Source of the DNA: Thermohalobaculum xanthum
GTDB taxonomy: Bacteria > Pseudomonadota > Alphaproteobacteria > Rhodobacterales > Rhodobacteraceae
Direction of reading: 5' to 3'
NCBI RefSeq assembly: GCF_016623495.1
Contig: NZ_JAEHHL010000012.1
Span: forward strand, 62,001-126,000
DNA: 64,000 nt
Position numbers and translations under genes: made by a program. The notes beneath the pieces are model-generated. The model saw only the letters and a list, made by a program, of their open reading frames with translations, had not been told where the DNA came from and made no database searches. Shown here one piece after another: positions 46,004 to 56,179 of this stretch (its first letter is position 1; every line of letters starts with the position of its first letter).

Positions 46004-48192
46004 TGCGAATGAACCTATTCCAGCGCCCCTCACTGGCACGCGGCAGATCAGCTTGCCGGCGCGCCGCTGCAGCCGCATTCGCGGTTCTCTTCATGCTCGG
46101 CGCTGCGACCGCGCAAACCCCGCCGCCGGCTCCGTCCTCCGAGGCCGCGGCAAAGATCATGGAGGCCGCGAAGAGCGCCGGCGTCCCCGTCGTGATCATC
46201 GGCGCCGCGCCTCCCCCCGCGGCCGCACCGCTTAGCCAGCCGCCTTTCGCCGAGCGTGCGGCCGGATGGTCGCGCCGCGTCTTGGCCGAGGCCAGACAGA
46301 GCATCGCCGAGGTCAAGGCGCTGCCCGAGACGTTGCCGCCAATCCTCGAAGGTCTGTCGGGGCGTTCCGATCCTGGCTGGTTGTGGCCCGCGCTCGTGAT
46401 CGCCTTCATCGCCGGCCTCGGCGGCCTTGTCGTCGAGCGTCTTGCCGCGGCACGGCTCGAGCGGCTCCTGATCCACAACGCCCCCGAGCTTTCGTCCAAC
46501 CGGGGCGCGAGAATACGCTATGCGCTGAGCCGGGCGGCACTGCGCGCCGTCGCCATCGCTGTCGGGCTTGGCTCGGGCTTCTTCGTCGCCGCGATCGCGG
46601 TGGACGATTTGCCGGGGCATGAGTCGGTGGTGCTGTCGGTCTTCGAGACCTTCGTCGTCATGCGACTTGCGCTGCTCTTCCTCCGGTTCATGCTTTCGCC
46701 CGACGATCCCGCGACCCGCGTCTTCGCGATACCAGACGCGGTGTCGAAACGGGTCTATCGCCGCGTGATGATTGGCGTGGGCGCAATTGGCCTTGTCGTG
46801 ATGTTGGCAACCTGGCTCGAGCGCATCGGCGCGCCGGTGGGCGCGGTGAACGCGGTCGCGAGCCTGTCCACCGTTCTCGGTGCGGGGCTGTTCGGACAGG
46901 CCGCATGGACGCTCAGGTATCGCAGGGCACGCGGCGAGAGCGGCCCAAGGGCGCCGTGGATTTCCCGAAACTGGCATCTGCTGTTCATCGGCTACACGAT
47001 CGCCGCCGTGGCCGCGACGATCCTTGGCCGCCTGTCGGGCGCCGAGGTGGGCGGCCTCCTGCTCGCCCCCGTGGTCGCGGGCATCATCGCGGGCATCATC
47101 TACGCCGTCGCGCTCCTCGCGATCGACCGGCTGTTCCCGCCGCCGCTGGCGGGTGAAACCGCGTCGTCCTTCAGGGCATGGGCGGAGCGCTCCGCGCTGG
47201 TCATCGTGGGCGCAATCGCTCTCGCGGTCGTTCTCGGTGAATGGGAGGTCGACATCTTCAGCGACGCGGGCGAGATGCGCCCCGCCTTCACTGTGCTCAT
47301 CATCTCGGTCGGCGCGTGGATCGGATGGGACGCGATCCGGACGGCCTTCGACCAGCGCATCGCCGAGGAACGAGGTTTAGGCGGACAAGCGGCTGAGGAG
47401 CGCGAGGATGGCGATGAGGGCGGTGCCGGCGGCACGCGGCTCGAGACGATCCTGCCGCTCTTTCGCAATGCGATCCTGATCGCGATCCTCGTCATCGTCG
47501 CGATGGTCGGGCTGTCGTCCATCGGCGTGGACATCGCGCCCCTCTTTGCCGGCGCCGGGCTGGTCGGCATTGCCATCGGCTTCGGCGCGCAGACGCTGGT
47601 CCGCGATATCTTCTCGGGCGTCTTCTTCCTGATCGATGACGCCTTCAGGATCGGTGAGTACATCGACACCGGCGGCGCGAAGGGAACCGTCGAGCGGATC
47701 TCGATCCGTTCGATGCAGCTTCGCCACCACACCGGCCCGCTGCACACCATTCCGTTCGGCGAGGTGAAGCAGCTCACCAACTTCTCGCGTGACTGGGTGA
47801 TCATGAAGCTGCCGATCCGCGTCCGCTTCGGCACCGACACGGAACGCGTGCGCAAGCTGGTGAAGAAGCTCGGCCAGCAACTGCTCGAAGACCCCGTCAT
47901 CGGCACGAAGTTCGTCGAGCCGCTCAAGAGCCAGGGCGTCTACCAGATGGACGAGTACGGCATCATCACGCGGGTCAAGTTCAAGACGCGCCCCGGCGAC
48001 CAGTTCGCGGTCCGCAAGGTTGTCTACCAGAAGATCAACGAGCTCTTCGAGCACGAGGGCATCGCCTTCGGCGGGCGCGAGGTGGTCGTGCGCGCGGCCG
48101 ACGAACCGCATGGCACGGAAGGAGTGTCGGCGGATGCATTGACGAAAGCGGCGGCGGCCGAAGCTGGATCGACGCCATCGGCCCGGGCCTGA
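46003..48192 (+). CDS. MscS family mechanosensitive ion channel (large type)
   Basis: A 729-residue protein with a signal-like N terminus, a periplasmic region, and about nine or ten membrane segments followed by the MscS core. The pore-lining helix and beta domain are recognisable: GAGLVGIAIGFGAQTLVRDI, SGVFFLIDDAFRIGEYIDTG, and the cytoplasmic vestibule with PFGEVKQLTNFSRDWVIMKL. This is the larger YbdG/MscK-type architecture. It protects against osmotic down-shock. It is coupled by TGATG to the patatin gene and followed by a PerM-type protein, all envelope genes. Confidence 0.94.
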   Translation: MRMNLFQRPSLARGRSACRRAAAAAFAVLFMLGAATAQTPPPAPSSEAAAKIMEAAKSAGVPVVIIGAAPPPAAAPLSQPPFAERAAGWSRRVLAEARQSIAEVKALPETLPPILEGLSGRSDPGWLWPALVIAFIAGLGGLVVERLAAARLERLLIHNAPELSSNRGARIRYALSRAALRAVAIAVGLGSGFFVAAIAVDDLPGHESVVLSVFETFVVMRLALLFLRFMLSPDDPATRVFAIPDAVSKRVYRRVMIGVGAIGLVVMLATWLERIGAPVGAVNAVASLSTVLGAGLFGQAAWTLRYRRARGESGPRAPWISRNWHLLFIGYTIAAVAATILGRLSGAEVGGLLLAPVVAGIIAGIIYAVALLAIDRLFPPPLAGETASSFRAWAERSALVIVGAIALAVVLGEWEVDIFSDAGEMRPAFTVLIISVGAWIGWDAIRTAFDQRIAEERGLGGQAAEEREDGDEGGAGGTRLETILPLFRNAILIAILVIVAMVGLSSIGVDIAPLFAGAGLVGIAIGFGAQTLVRDIFSGVFFLIDDAFRIGEYIDTGGAKGTVERISIRSMQLRHHTGPLHTIPFGEVKQLTNFSRDWVIMKLPIRVRFGTDTERVRKLVKKLGQQLLEDPVIGTKFVEPLKSQGVYQMDEYGIITRVKFKTRPGDQFAVRKVVYQKINELFEHEGIAFGGREVVVRAADEPHGTEGVSADALTKAAAAEAGSTPSARA

Positions 48193-48289
48193 CCGGCCCT
48201 TCGGCCAAGGGCGCCGCCAACGACCGGACGCGGGCGGGCCGCGTCGATCAGACCGGCCGTCACGACGCCGGCAAAATTGGGGATGCGCC

Positions 48290-49402
48290 ATGTCGAACGG
48301 CAATCAGGAACGTCAGCGGGTGCTCCGCTACTCCGTCGACATCTTTGTCACCCTCGGGCTGATCTCGCTGTTCGCCTGGCTTTCGATCCGGCTCATTTCG
48401 CCGTTCGTGCCGATCCTGATCTGGGCGCTGATCCTCGCGGTCGCGCTTCACCCGGTCTTCGTCTGGCTGCGCGACCGTCTGGGAGGGCGCCGCGGAATGG
48501 CGGCGACCGCGCTGGCCCTGCTCGGACTGGTGCTGCTGATCAGCCCGACCGTGCTCATCGTCGACTCGATCATCGGTTCGACGCTGGAGCTCGCGGACAG
48601 GCTCGGCAAGGAGCGCCTCGAGATCCCGCCGGCCGATCCCACTGTCCGCGACTGGCCGCTGGTGGGCAACACGGTCTACCGGCTCTGGGACGGAGCGCAT
48701 GCCGATCTCGAGAAGACCGCCGAGCAGTTCGCGCCCCAGATCAAGGAGTTCGGCGTCTTCCTGCTGGGCTCAGGAGCCGGGCTGGCGCGCGGCGTGATCG
48801 AATTCGCGCTCTCGGTAATCTTTGCCGCGGCCCTGCTCAGCTATTCCGAGCCGCTGGGCGCGGTAAGTGACCGGCTGGCCAGCCGGATCGCCTCGACGCG
48901 CGGCCGATTGTTCCTCGAGACGGCGATCGCCACGATCCGCAACGTCTCGCGCGGGGTGATTGGCGTGGCGATCATCCAGGGGGGGCTCGCGACCATAGGC
49001 ATCGTCGCGGTGGGCATACCGTTCGCGGGGCTGGTCGCCGCCCTCACCGTGGGCGCGGCCATCATCCAGTTCCCGATGATCGCCATCCTTCCGACGATCA
49101 TCTACGTCTGGAGCGTGGAGGCGACCACCACGGCACTGCTGTTCACCGTGTACATGATCCCCGTGATGCTCTGCGACAACGTGCTCAAGCCCGTCCTGAT
49201 GGCACGGGGCCTTACGACACCCATGGTCGTGATCCTCATCGGCGTCGTCGGAGGCACGCTGAGTTCGGGGCTCACGGGCCTTTTCATCGGGCCGGTCATT
49301 CTCGCGATGTTCTACGAGATGATGAAGGTCTGGATCGCCTCGATGGACGAGGAAGCCGCCGCAGCGGCCTTGCGGGATCATATCGACCGCGGCGCGTCCT
49401 GA
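48290..49402 (+). CDS. AI-2E / PerM family membrane protein
   Basis: A 370-residue protein with about eight membrane segments, the usual PF01594 topology. LISPFVPILIWALILAVALHP is the first paired helix and GLVAALTVGAAIIQFPMIAI, DNVLKPVLMARGLTTPMVVI, GLTGLFIGPVILAMFYEM are the conserved C-terminal blocks. The family includes AI-2 exporters and sodium/proton antiporters, so the substrate is not predictable. Preceded by a 97-base gap from the MscS gene; probably the end of the same transcription unit. Confidence 0.92.
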   Translation: MSNGNQERQRVLRYSVDIFVTLGLISLFAWLSIRLISPFVPILIWALILAVALHPVFVWLRDRLGGRRGMAATALALLGLVLLISPTVLIVDSIIGSTLELADRLGKERLEIPPADPTVRDWPLVGNTVYRLWDGAHADLEKTAEQFAPQIKEFGVFLLGSGAGLARGVIEFALSVIFAAALLSYSEPLGAVSDRLASRIASTRGRLFLETAIATIRNVSRGVIGVAIIQGGLATIGIVAVGIPFAGLVAALTVGAAIIQFPMIAILPTIIYVWSVEATTTALLFTVYMIPVMLCDNVLKPVLMARGLTTPMVVILIGVVGGTLSSGLTGLFIGPVILAMFYEMMKVWIASMDEEAAAAALRDHIDRGAS

Positions 49403-49471
49403 GGCTTCCCCGCAAGGCCTGATCCCCGCCCGTCGCCTCCTTTCCAGCCGGGCGCCCCTACCCGGCGCGTT

Positions 49472-49492
49472 GGCCCGCAACCATGCGGGGCC
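49472..49492 (+). terminator. Candidate hairpin after the PerM gene
   Basis: GGCCCGCA (49472-49479) and TGCGGGGCC (49484-49492) pair with one bulged base and a 4-base loop. No T tract follows at once, but the region ahead is AT-rich. Confidence 0.35.
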
Positions 49493-49533
49493 GGGCGCCG
49501 CATGGCGACCGCGCGACGCATGGTGGGGCGATT

Positions 49534-49563
49534 TTGACTTGGATCAACGAATTAAAATTTATC
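49534..49563 (+). promoter_or_regulatory. Candidate promoter of the acidic repeat protein gene
   Basis: TTGACT (49534-49539), then 18 bases, then TTTATC (49558-49563), within a sharp local AT-rich stretch (49,530-49,580). The -35 matches 5 of 6 consensus bases; the -10 is weak. Start codon is about 95 bases downstream. Confidence 0.35.
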
Positions 49564-49658
49564 TATATGTAGAACTCCTCCTGTAGGCCAAAGGCCAATC
49601 ATAACAAGGCGTAAGCGTGCGCCCGACGGGTATCTCCGTGCTCGCCAGGAGGAGCGAA

Positions 49659-52592
49659 ATGACTGTCTACAACTCGCCGACCCATATCTTCAGCATCGAT
49701 GACATCACCGGGACATTCTCGGGACTTACCTTCGCGGACGATCCCGGTTTCCTCGATCTCACAGGGTCGGTCGTCACGCCCTACATCGACAAGGACGGCA
49801 ACGAACTCTACGGAATCGACAGCGAGTTCGGCTTCTACGTGAATGACTTCCTGGGTGCCGACCAGAAGGTGCTCGACGGGGACTATGCCGAAGGCTTCGC
49901 CGGCAACATCTTCGACCCCTCGGACTCGACCTCGGTGATCGGCCTCGCGCTGAGGAATGCCGAAACCGACGTGTTCCGCTCGGGCGCCCCGCTCGGCACA
50001 TGGTCGCTTGGCCTCGGCGGCGCGACCGTGAAAGCATCGACCGAGCATTACAACACGATGGCGGACGTCCTTTCGGACCAGGCCTTCCCCGGCGATCCGG
50101 ACGCGATCGCGCCGCTCGACAACGACCTCAAGATGCTCGACCTGCGCCCGACCGGGCCGGACGGTGCACTCGAGCCGGGCCTCGTTCACGAGTACTATGT
50201 CGAGGAACTCACCGAGGCGCTGCAGCGCGCCATCGACAACGTGGGTGGCACCGACACGCTCCATTCCGACATCGACTTCGACCGTGATGGCATCAACGAC
50301 GCCTTCACCACGCGCACCGTGACGCTCGATTACGACACTGATGGCGACGGCACCGTCGAGAAGATCGAGGTTGGCGGCATCGACCTCGACAATGACGGCA
50401 CCGCGGATGTGGTCGACAGCTTCCTCAACGGCTTCGGCGCGCCGGCCGATCTCGTCGATCTGCTCGAGCCGAACGAGTCGAGCGTGACCTACGACATCGC
50501 CTACAGCACCGATTACTCGGTCACGCTGAAGGACGACGGCAAGCTGCTCTATCGCTGGGGCGAGGCGGTAAAGCGGCCCAACGACATCCGCATGGAGGTC
50601 AACCTCGAGCTCCCCGAGGAGTGGACCGAGGATCTCGACGAGAACGGGATCGCGGACATCCTCGAGAACGGGTCGGAAGGCTTCAAGATCACCCGGGCCG
50701 AGCTGATCATCGTCCACGACATCACGAACAATCCGAACGACCAGGTCCGGCCCGAGGACTACGAGAACGAGGCCGCGATCGGGCGGTTACCGTCGCATTA
50801 CATCGTGACCGATCCGGACGATGCGACCAATACGCTCTGGGTCTCGCCCGTCGACAGCTACAATGGCGAGGGCGATCTGCTGGCCAGCTACTTCAAGCTG
50901 ACCCCGACCGGCGAGATCGACCTCGGGGCCGGCGGCACGGCGGTCTATGATCCCGATGGCGCCCTCGTCGGTTACCGCAACGAGGACATGTCGGGCACGC
51001 CCATCGGCACCGTCCTGCGCGACATGGCGCTGGCCGATGCGGCGGCGGACGCGGACCTGACCTTCGAGTCGTCGGATCTCGTCTCCGGTTTCACGGCCGC
51101 CTGGTACACGACCGTCGACCGCGAGCCGTTCGAGTGGTCGTACGACATGTTCCCCGACGACCCATACAAGAACGTCTACGAGAGCTTCCGGAGCCCCGAG
51201 GACGCCGCGCTCGAGGGGTATACCGAGGAAGCGCTGGTCTCCGGCCCCCGCTGGCGCCTGACGCCCAACAAGTTCGGACAGGATCTTCCCGGCCTCGAGG
51301 TGCCGCTGACGCCGAACACGCCGCCCCCCTACCAGAAGGACAACATCAAGTACGAGACGGGCGAGCTGACCACGACCACGCTCAACCTGCTCGACTGGGG
51401 CGAGGACGCGGACGGCGACGGGATCCCCGACCCCTCGCCGCTTGGCACCAGTCTGGGTTGGATGACCATCGATCCCGGCCGTCTTGACGTCGATGCCGAC
51501 GGGATCATTGACGAGGGCTGGCAACAGGTGAACGGCTCGCTGAACGCGGGTGACGAGATGCCCGAGGGCCTTATCCTGTCCGCCATCACGCCCAATGGCG
51601 TGATCCTCGAGCAGGACTTCCTCGATACGGCGGTCTACCTGAAGGGTGACCGCCAGGACTCGGCAAACCTCTACGACATCCGGCTGGTGATCGAGTACGA
51701 GCCGATCCTCGAGCAGGTGACGATGGGCGCGGTGCAGGGCCTCTCGGTCAATCACATCGAGCGGGTGGTCAACTACCAGGACGGTGCCACCTTCGCGGCG
51801 CCGGTCGTGTTCCTCACGCCCACGACGCGAGACGGCTTCCAGCCCGCCTCGATCACCGTCAGCAGCGTCACCTCGACGGGCGCCAGCATGCGGCTCGAGG
51901 AGCCGGACTATCTCGACGGCTGGCACAACCCCGAGGGCGTGTCGATGCTCACGCTCGAAGAGGGTAACTGGACACTCGAGGACGGCACGCGCCTCGAGGT
52001 CGGGACCGTGGATCTCGCCGCCGGGTCGACCTCGAGCTTCGCCGCCGTGACCTTCGACGAGGCCTTCGATGAGGTGCCGACGGTGATCGTCCAACTGCAG
52101 ACCGACAATGGCGCCGACTGGGCAATCGCGCGGGTGCAGAACGTCACGACGACCGGCTTCGAGGTCGCCATCCAGGAAGAAGAGGCCAGCGACGGCGTGC
52201 ACAGCGCCGAGGTGGTCGGCTGGGTCGCGCTCGACGCGTCCGCCCCCTCGGGCGTCATCGATTGGGGCGGCATCGGCGCACAGGCCTTCACGATGGACCA
52301 GGGCGTGAGCCATGCTGGCGGCTCGTTCACCTTCGACGAGGCGGTCGGGCTGGATCCGCTCGTCTCGGCGGGGATCGCGAGCTTCTTCGGCGCAGATCCG
52401 GCGATCCTGCGGCTGAACGATCTCTCGGACGACGGATCGGTCGCGACCGCCGATTTCCTCGCGCAGGAGGAGAAGAGCGCCGACGACGAACTGTGGCACG
52501 CGCTCGAAGACGTCTCGGGGATTGCGTTCGAGACCGCGGGGCTGCTCACGGCGGGTGAGACGCCGACGGTCGAGGCCTTCGACTTCGTCTGA
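49659..52592 (+). CDS. Large acidic protein with calcium-loop motifs and three C-terminal repeats, probably type I secreted
   Basis: A 977-residue, strongly acidic protein with no signal peptide and very few Cys residues. DxDxDG-type calcium loops occur about residues 205 (DFDRDGIND), 227 (DTDGDGTVEK), 242 (DLDNDGTADV), 326 (DLDENGIADI), 584 (DADGDGIPDP) and 609 (DVDADGIIDE). The last third has three successive repeats of about 90 residues, each with an acidic Glu run, a His and a downstream Glu: EEPDYLDGWHNPEGVSMLTL, EEEASDGVHSAEVVGWVALD, QEEKSADDELWHALEDVSGIA. The C terminus, EAFDFV, is an acidic-hydrophobic tail like those read by type I exporters; no exporter gene is nearby. ATG 49659 has AGGAGG six bases upstream. 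Function unknown; a surface or matrix protein is my best inference. Confidence 0.85.
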   Translation: MTVYNSPTHIFSIDDITGTFSGLTFADDPGFLDLTGSVVTPYIDKDGNELYGIDSEFGFYVNDFLGADQKVLDGDYAEGFAGNIFDPSDSTSVIGLALRNAETDVFRSGAPLGTWSLGLGGATVKASTEHYNTMADVLSDQAFPGDPDAIAPLDNDLKMLDLRPTGPDGALEPGLVHEYYVEELTEALQRAIDNVGGTDTLHSDIDFDRDGINDAFTTRTVTLDYDTDGDGTVEKIEVGGIDLDNDGTADVVDSFLNGFGAPADLVDLLEPNESSVTYDIAYSTDYSVTLKDDGKLLYRWGEAVKRPNDIRMEVNLELPEEWTEDLDENGIADILENGSEGFKITRAELIIVHDITNNPNDQVRPEDYENEAAIGRLPSHYIVTDPDDATNTLWVSPVDSYNGEGDLLASYFKLTPTGEIDLGAGGTAVYDPDGALVGYRNEDMSGTPIGTVLRDMALADAAADADLTFESSDLVSGFTAAWYTTVDREPFEWSYDMFPDDPYKNVYESFRSPEDAALEGYTEEALVSGPRWRLTPNKFGQDLPGLEVPLTPNTPPPYQKDNIKYETGELTTTTLNLLDWGEDADGDGIPDPSPLGTSLGWMTIDPGRLDVDADGIIDEGWQQVNGSLNAGDEMPEGLILSAITPNGVILEQDFLDTAVYLKGDRQDSANLYDIRLVIEYEPILEQVTMGAVQGLSVNHIERVVNYQDGATFAAPVVFLTPTTRDGFQPASITVSSVTSTGASMRLEEPDYLDGWHNPEGVSMLTLEEGNWTLEDGTRLEVGTVDLAAGSTSSFAAVTFDEAFDEVPTVIVQLQTDNGADWAIARVQNVTTTGFEVAIQEEEASDGVHSAEVVGWVALDASAPSGVIDWGGIGAQAFTMDQGVSHAGGSFTFDEAVGLDPLVSAGIASFFGADPAILRLNDLSDDGSVATADFLAQEEKSADDELWHALEDVSGIAFETAGLLTAGETPTVEAFDFV

Positions 52593-52616
52593 GCACCAAG
52601 CCTCGATGCTTCCTTC

Positions 52617-52651
52617 GCCGGGCGGCCTGCTGGCCGCCCGGCTTTCATTTT
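52617..52651 (+). terminator. Intrinsic terminator after the acidic repeat protein gene
   Basis: GCCGGGCGGCC (52617-52627) and GGCCGCCCGGC (52632-52642) form a perfect 11-bp stem with a TGCT loop, followed by TTTCATTTT. Confidence 0.92.
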
Positions 52652-52718
52652 GGCTGCTCTCTTGGGACGACTAGGCGCGGGTCACGCATCGCCATGGCAC
52701 TGAGGGACGCGAACGAGA

Positions 52719-52746
52719 AAGGCCGGGGCACGCGGTCCCCGGCCTT
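52719..52746 (-). terminator. Terminator of pntAB
   Basis: AAGGCCGGGG (52719-52728) and CCCCGGCCTT (52737-52746) form a perfect 10-bp stem. In the minus-strand sense it lies downstream of pntB and runs into TTTCTCG. Confidence 0.8.
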
Positions 52747-52779
52747 CGTCGTCACCTCGCCCGAACGGGCGACGCCGCG

Positions 52780-54216
52780 TCAGGCGAGAAGCGGCAGCAG
52801 CGAATCCATCGAGGCCTTCGCGTCACCGTAGAACATGCGGCTGTTCTCCTTGAAGAACAGCGGGTTCTCGATACCCGAATACCCGGTGCCCTGACCGCGC
52901 TTGCAGACGAAAACCTGGCGTGCCTTCCAGACTTCCAGCACCGGCATTCCCGCGATCGGGCTGCCCGGGTCCTCCTGCGCCGCCGGATTCACGATGTCGT
53001 TCGCACCGATCACGATGACCACGTCCGTCTGCGGGAAATCCTCGTTGATCTCCTCCATCTCGAGCACGATGTCGTAGGGCACCTTGGCCTCGGCGAGCAG
53101 CACGTTCATGTGGCCGGGCAGGCGGCCGGCCACCGGGTGGATCGCGAAGCGCACCTTCTTGCCCTGGGCGCGCAGCCTGCGGGTCAGCTCGGAGACCGAG
53201 CCCTGTGCCTGCGCGACCGCCATGCCGTAGCCGGGAACGATGATGACGCTGTCGGCATCGTTCAGCGCGCTCGCGACATGGTCGGCATCGGCGGCGATCA
53301 TCTCGCCCTCGATCTCGCCCGCCGCCTGGGTCTCGCCGCCCCAGCCGCCCAGGATCACCGACACGAAGGAGCGGTTCATGCCGCGGCACATGATGTAGCT
53401 GAGGATCGCACCCGAGGCACCGACCAGCGCGCCGGTGACGATCAGCAGGTCGTTGCCCAGCGTGAAGCCGATCGCCGCCGCGGCCCAGCCCGAGTAGCTG
53501 TTGAGCATCGAGACAACCACGGGCATGTCCGCCCCGCCGATCGCCATGATCAGGTGCCAGCCGATCGCGCCGGCGATCACCGCCACCAGCAGCATCGTCC
53601 AGATACCTGCGCCGTTGAGGTAGAGCAGCCCGAGAAGCAGGCAGAGCGCCACCGCACCGAGGTTGATCTGGTGACGGAAGGGGAGCGTCAACGCCTTGGA
53701 GCTGATCTTGCCCGAGAGCTTGCCATAAGCCACGACCGAGCCGGTGAAGGTCACCGCACCGATGAAGATGCCCAGGAACAGCTCGACCTTCAGGATGCTG
53801 AGCTCGACCGGTGTCTTCTTGGCGATGGTCGCAGCAAACCCGCCGAGCTGATCGGTCGTGCCCGACGCGACGGCCGAAAGCGCGCGACCCATCTCGATGT
53901 CGGCGTTGAGGCCGATGAAGACGGCCGCGAGCCCGACGAGGCTGTGAAAGCCCGCCACCAGTTCGGGCATCTGGGTCATCTGGACCTTGCCGGCGACATA
54001 GGCACCGCCGACCCCGCCGATCACGATCATCAGCAGGATGACCACGTAGGCGCCGACGCCGGGACCGAACACGGTCGCGCCGACCGCGAGCGCCATGCCG
54101 ATGATCCCGTACCAGATCGCGCGCTTGGCCTTCTCCTGATTACTCAGGCCGCCGAGGGCGAGGATGAAGAGGATTGCCGCCACGACATAGGCGGCCGTCA
54201 CGAGGCCGATGCTCAT
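52780..54216 (-). CDS. pntB: NAD(P) transhydrogenase subunit beta
   Basis: The membrane and NADP-binding half of the proton-translocating transhydrogenase, 478 residues. The first 180 residues hold six to nine helices (for example [20 protein letters not shown]). The NADP-binding dIII domain starts around residue 300: [40 protein letters not shown], and [17 protein letters not shown], which is the standard PntB core. It generates NADPH at the expense of the proton gradient. Encoded 15 bases after pntA, so one operon. Confidence 0.97.
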   Translation of the reverse strand: MSIGLVTAAYVVAAILFILALGGLSNQEKAKRAIWYGIIGMALAVGATVFGPGVGAYVVILLMIVIGGVGGAYVAGKVQMTQMPELVAGFHSLVGLAAVFIGLNADIEMGRALSAVASGTTDQLGGFAATIAKKTPVELSILKVELFLGIFIGAVTFTGSVVAYGKLSGKISSKALTLPFRHQINLGAVALCLLLGLLYLNGAGIWTMLLVAVIAGAIGWHLIMAIGGADMPVVVSMLNSYSGWAAAAIGFTLGNDLLIVTGALVGASGAILSYIMCRGMNRSFVSVILGGWGGETQAAGEIEGEMIAADADHVASALNDADSVIIVPGYGMAVAQAQGSVSELTRRLRAQGKKVRFAIHPVAGRLPGHMNVLLAEAKVPYDIVLEMEEINEDFPQTDVVIVIGANDIVNPAAQEDPGSPIAGMPVLEVWKARQVFVCKRGQGTGYSGIENPLFFKENSRMFYGDAKASMDSLLPLLA

Positions 54217-54231
54217 TATTCCTGTCCCCGA

Positions 54232-55803
<1,572 letters not shown>

Positions 55804-56179
55804 GTCGGGATCCTTGTACTTTTCGACGAATCCTGAGTGGGATTGGGATTTATGCGTCTAGCAGGATTGCATGTCGCATTTCAGCAGGAAACAGACGCAA
55901 CGGGTCCTGGCCGGTCAGAAAACGCGCCGGATTGCCTGCCGCATATCGACGCAATGCCGCTGCATCACATGCCGAAGGCGGGAATTCCCCTCGCGGCGGC
56001 GCGATCTCGAATCGGCCTTGCACGCCGGAAGACGCGGATGCTTGCAGCGTGCCGATGCAGGACCACCCGGCAGATCACTGCCGCGCAACGTCAGGGATTC
56101 GCGGCGAACTTCCCCTTGGCCAGCCCGGGCTCGCCACGCTACTGAAACGACGGGAAGAAGCACGGGGGGCGGGCCATCC
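55804..56179. other. Divergent intergenic region pntA / GMC oxidoreductase gene
   Basis: 376 bases without a supported gene. An AT-richer stretch (55,805-55,880) lies next to pntA and probably holds its promoter. The rest has normal GC content but no homology in any frame. The frame that reaches the GMC gene extends upstream without recognisable sequence. Confidence 0.6.

Noticed and set aside
51780-52560. RTX nonapeptide repeats in the acidic protein
   Set aside because: GGxGxDxux repeats are not present; the calcium-like loops are DxDxDG and the C-terminal repeats are a different type.
55871-56179. In-frame upstream extension of the GMC oxidoreductase
   Set aside because: It would add about 100 residues with no similarity to the family. 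The true N terminus with the FAD fold starts at 56180.
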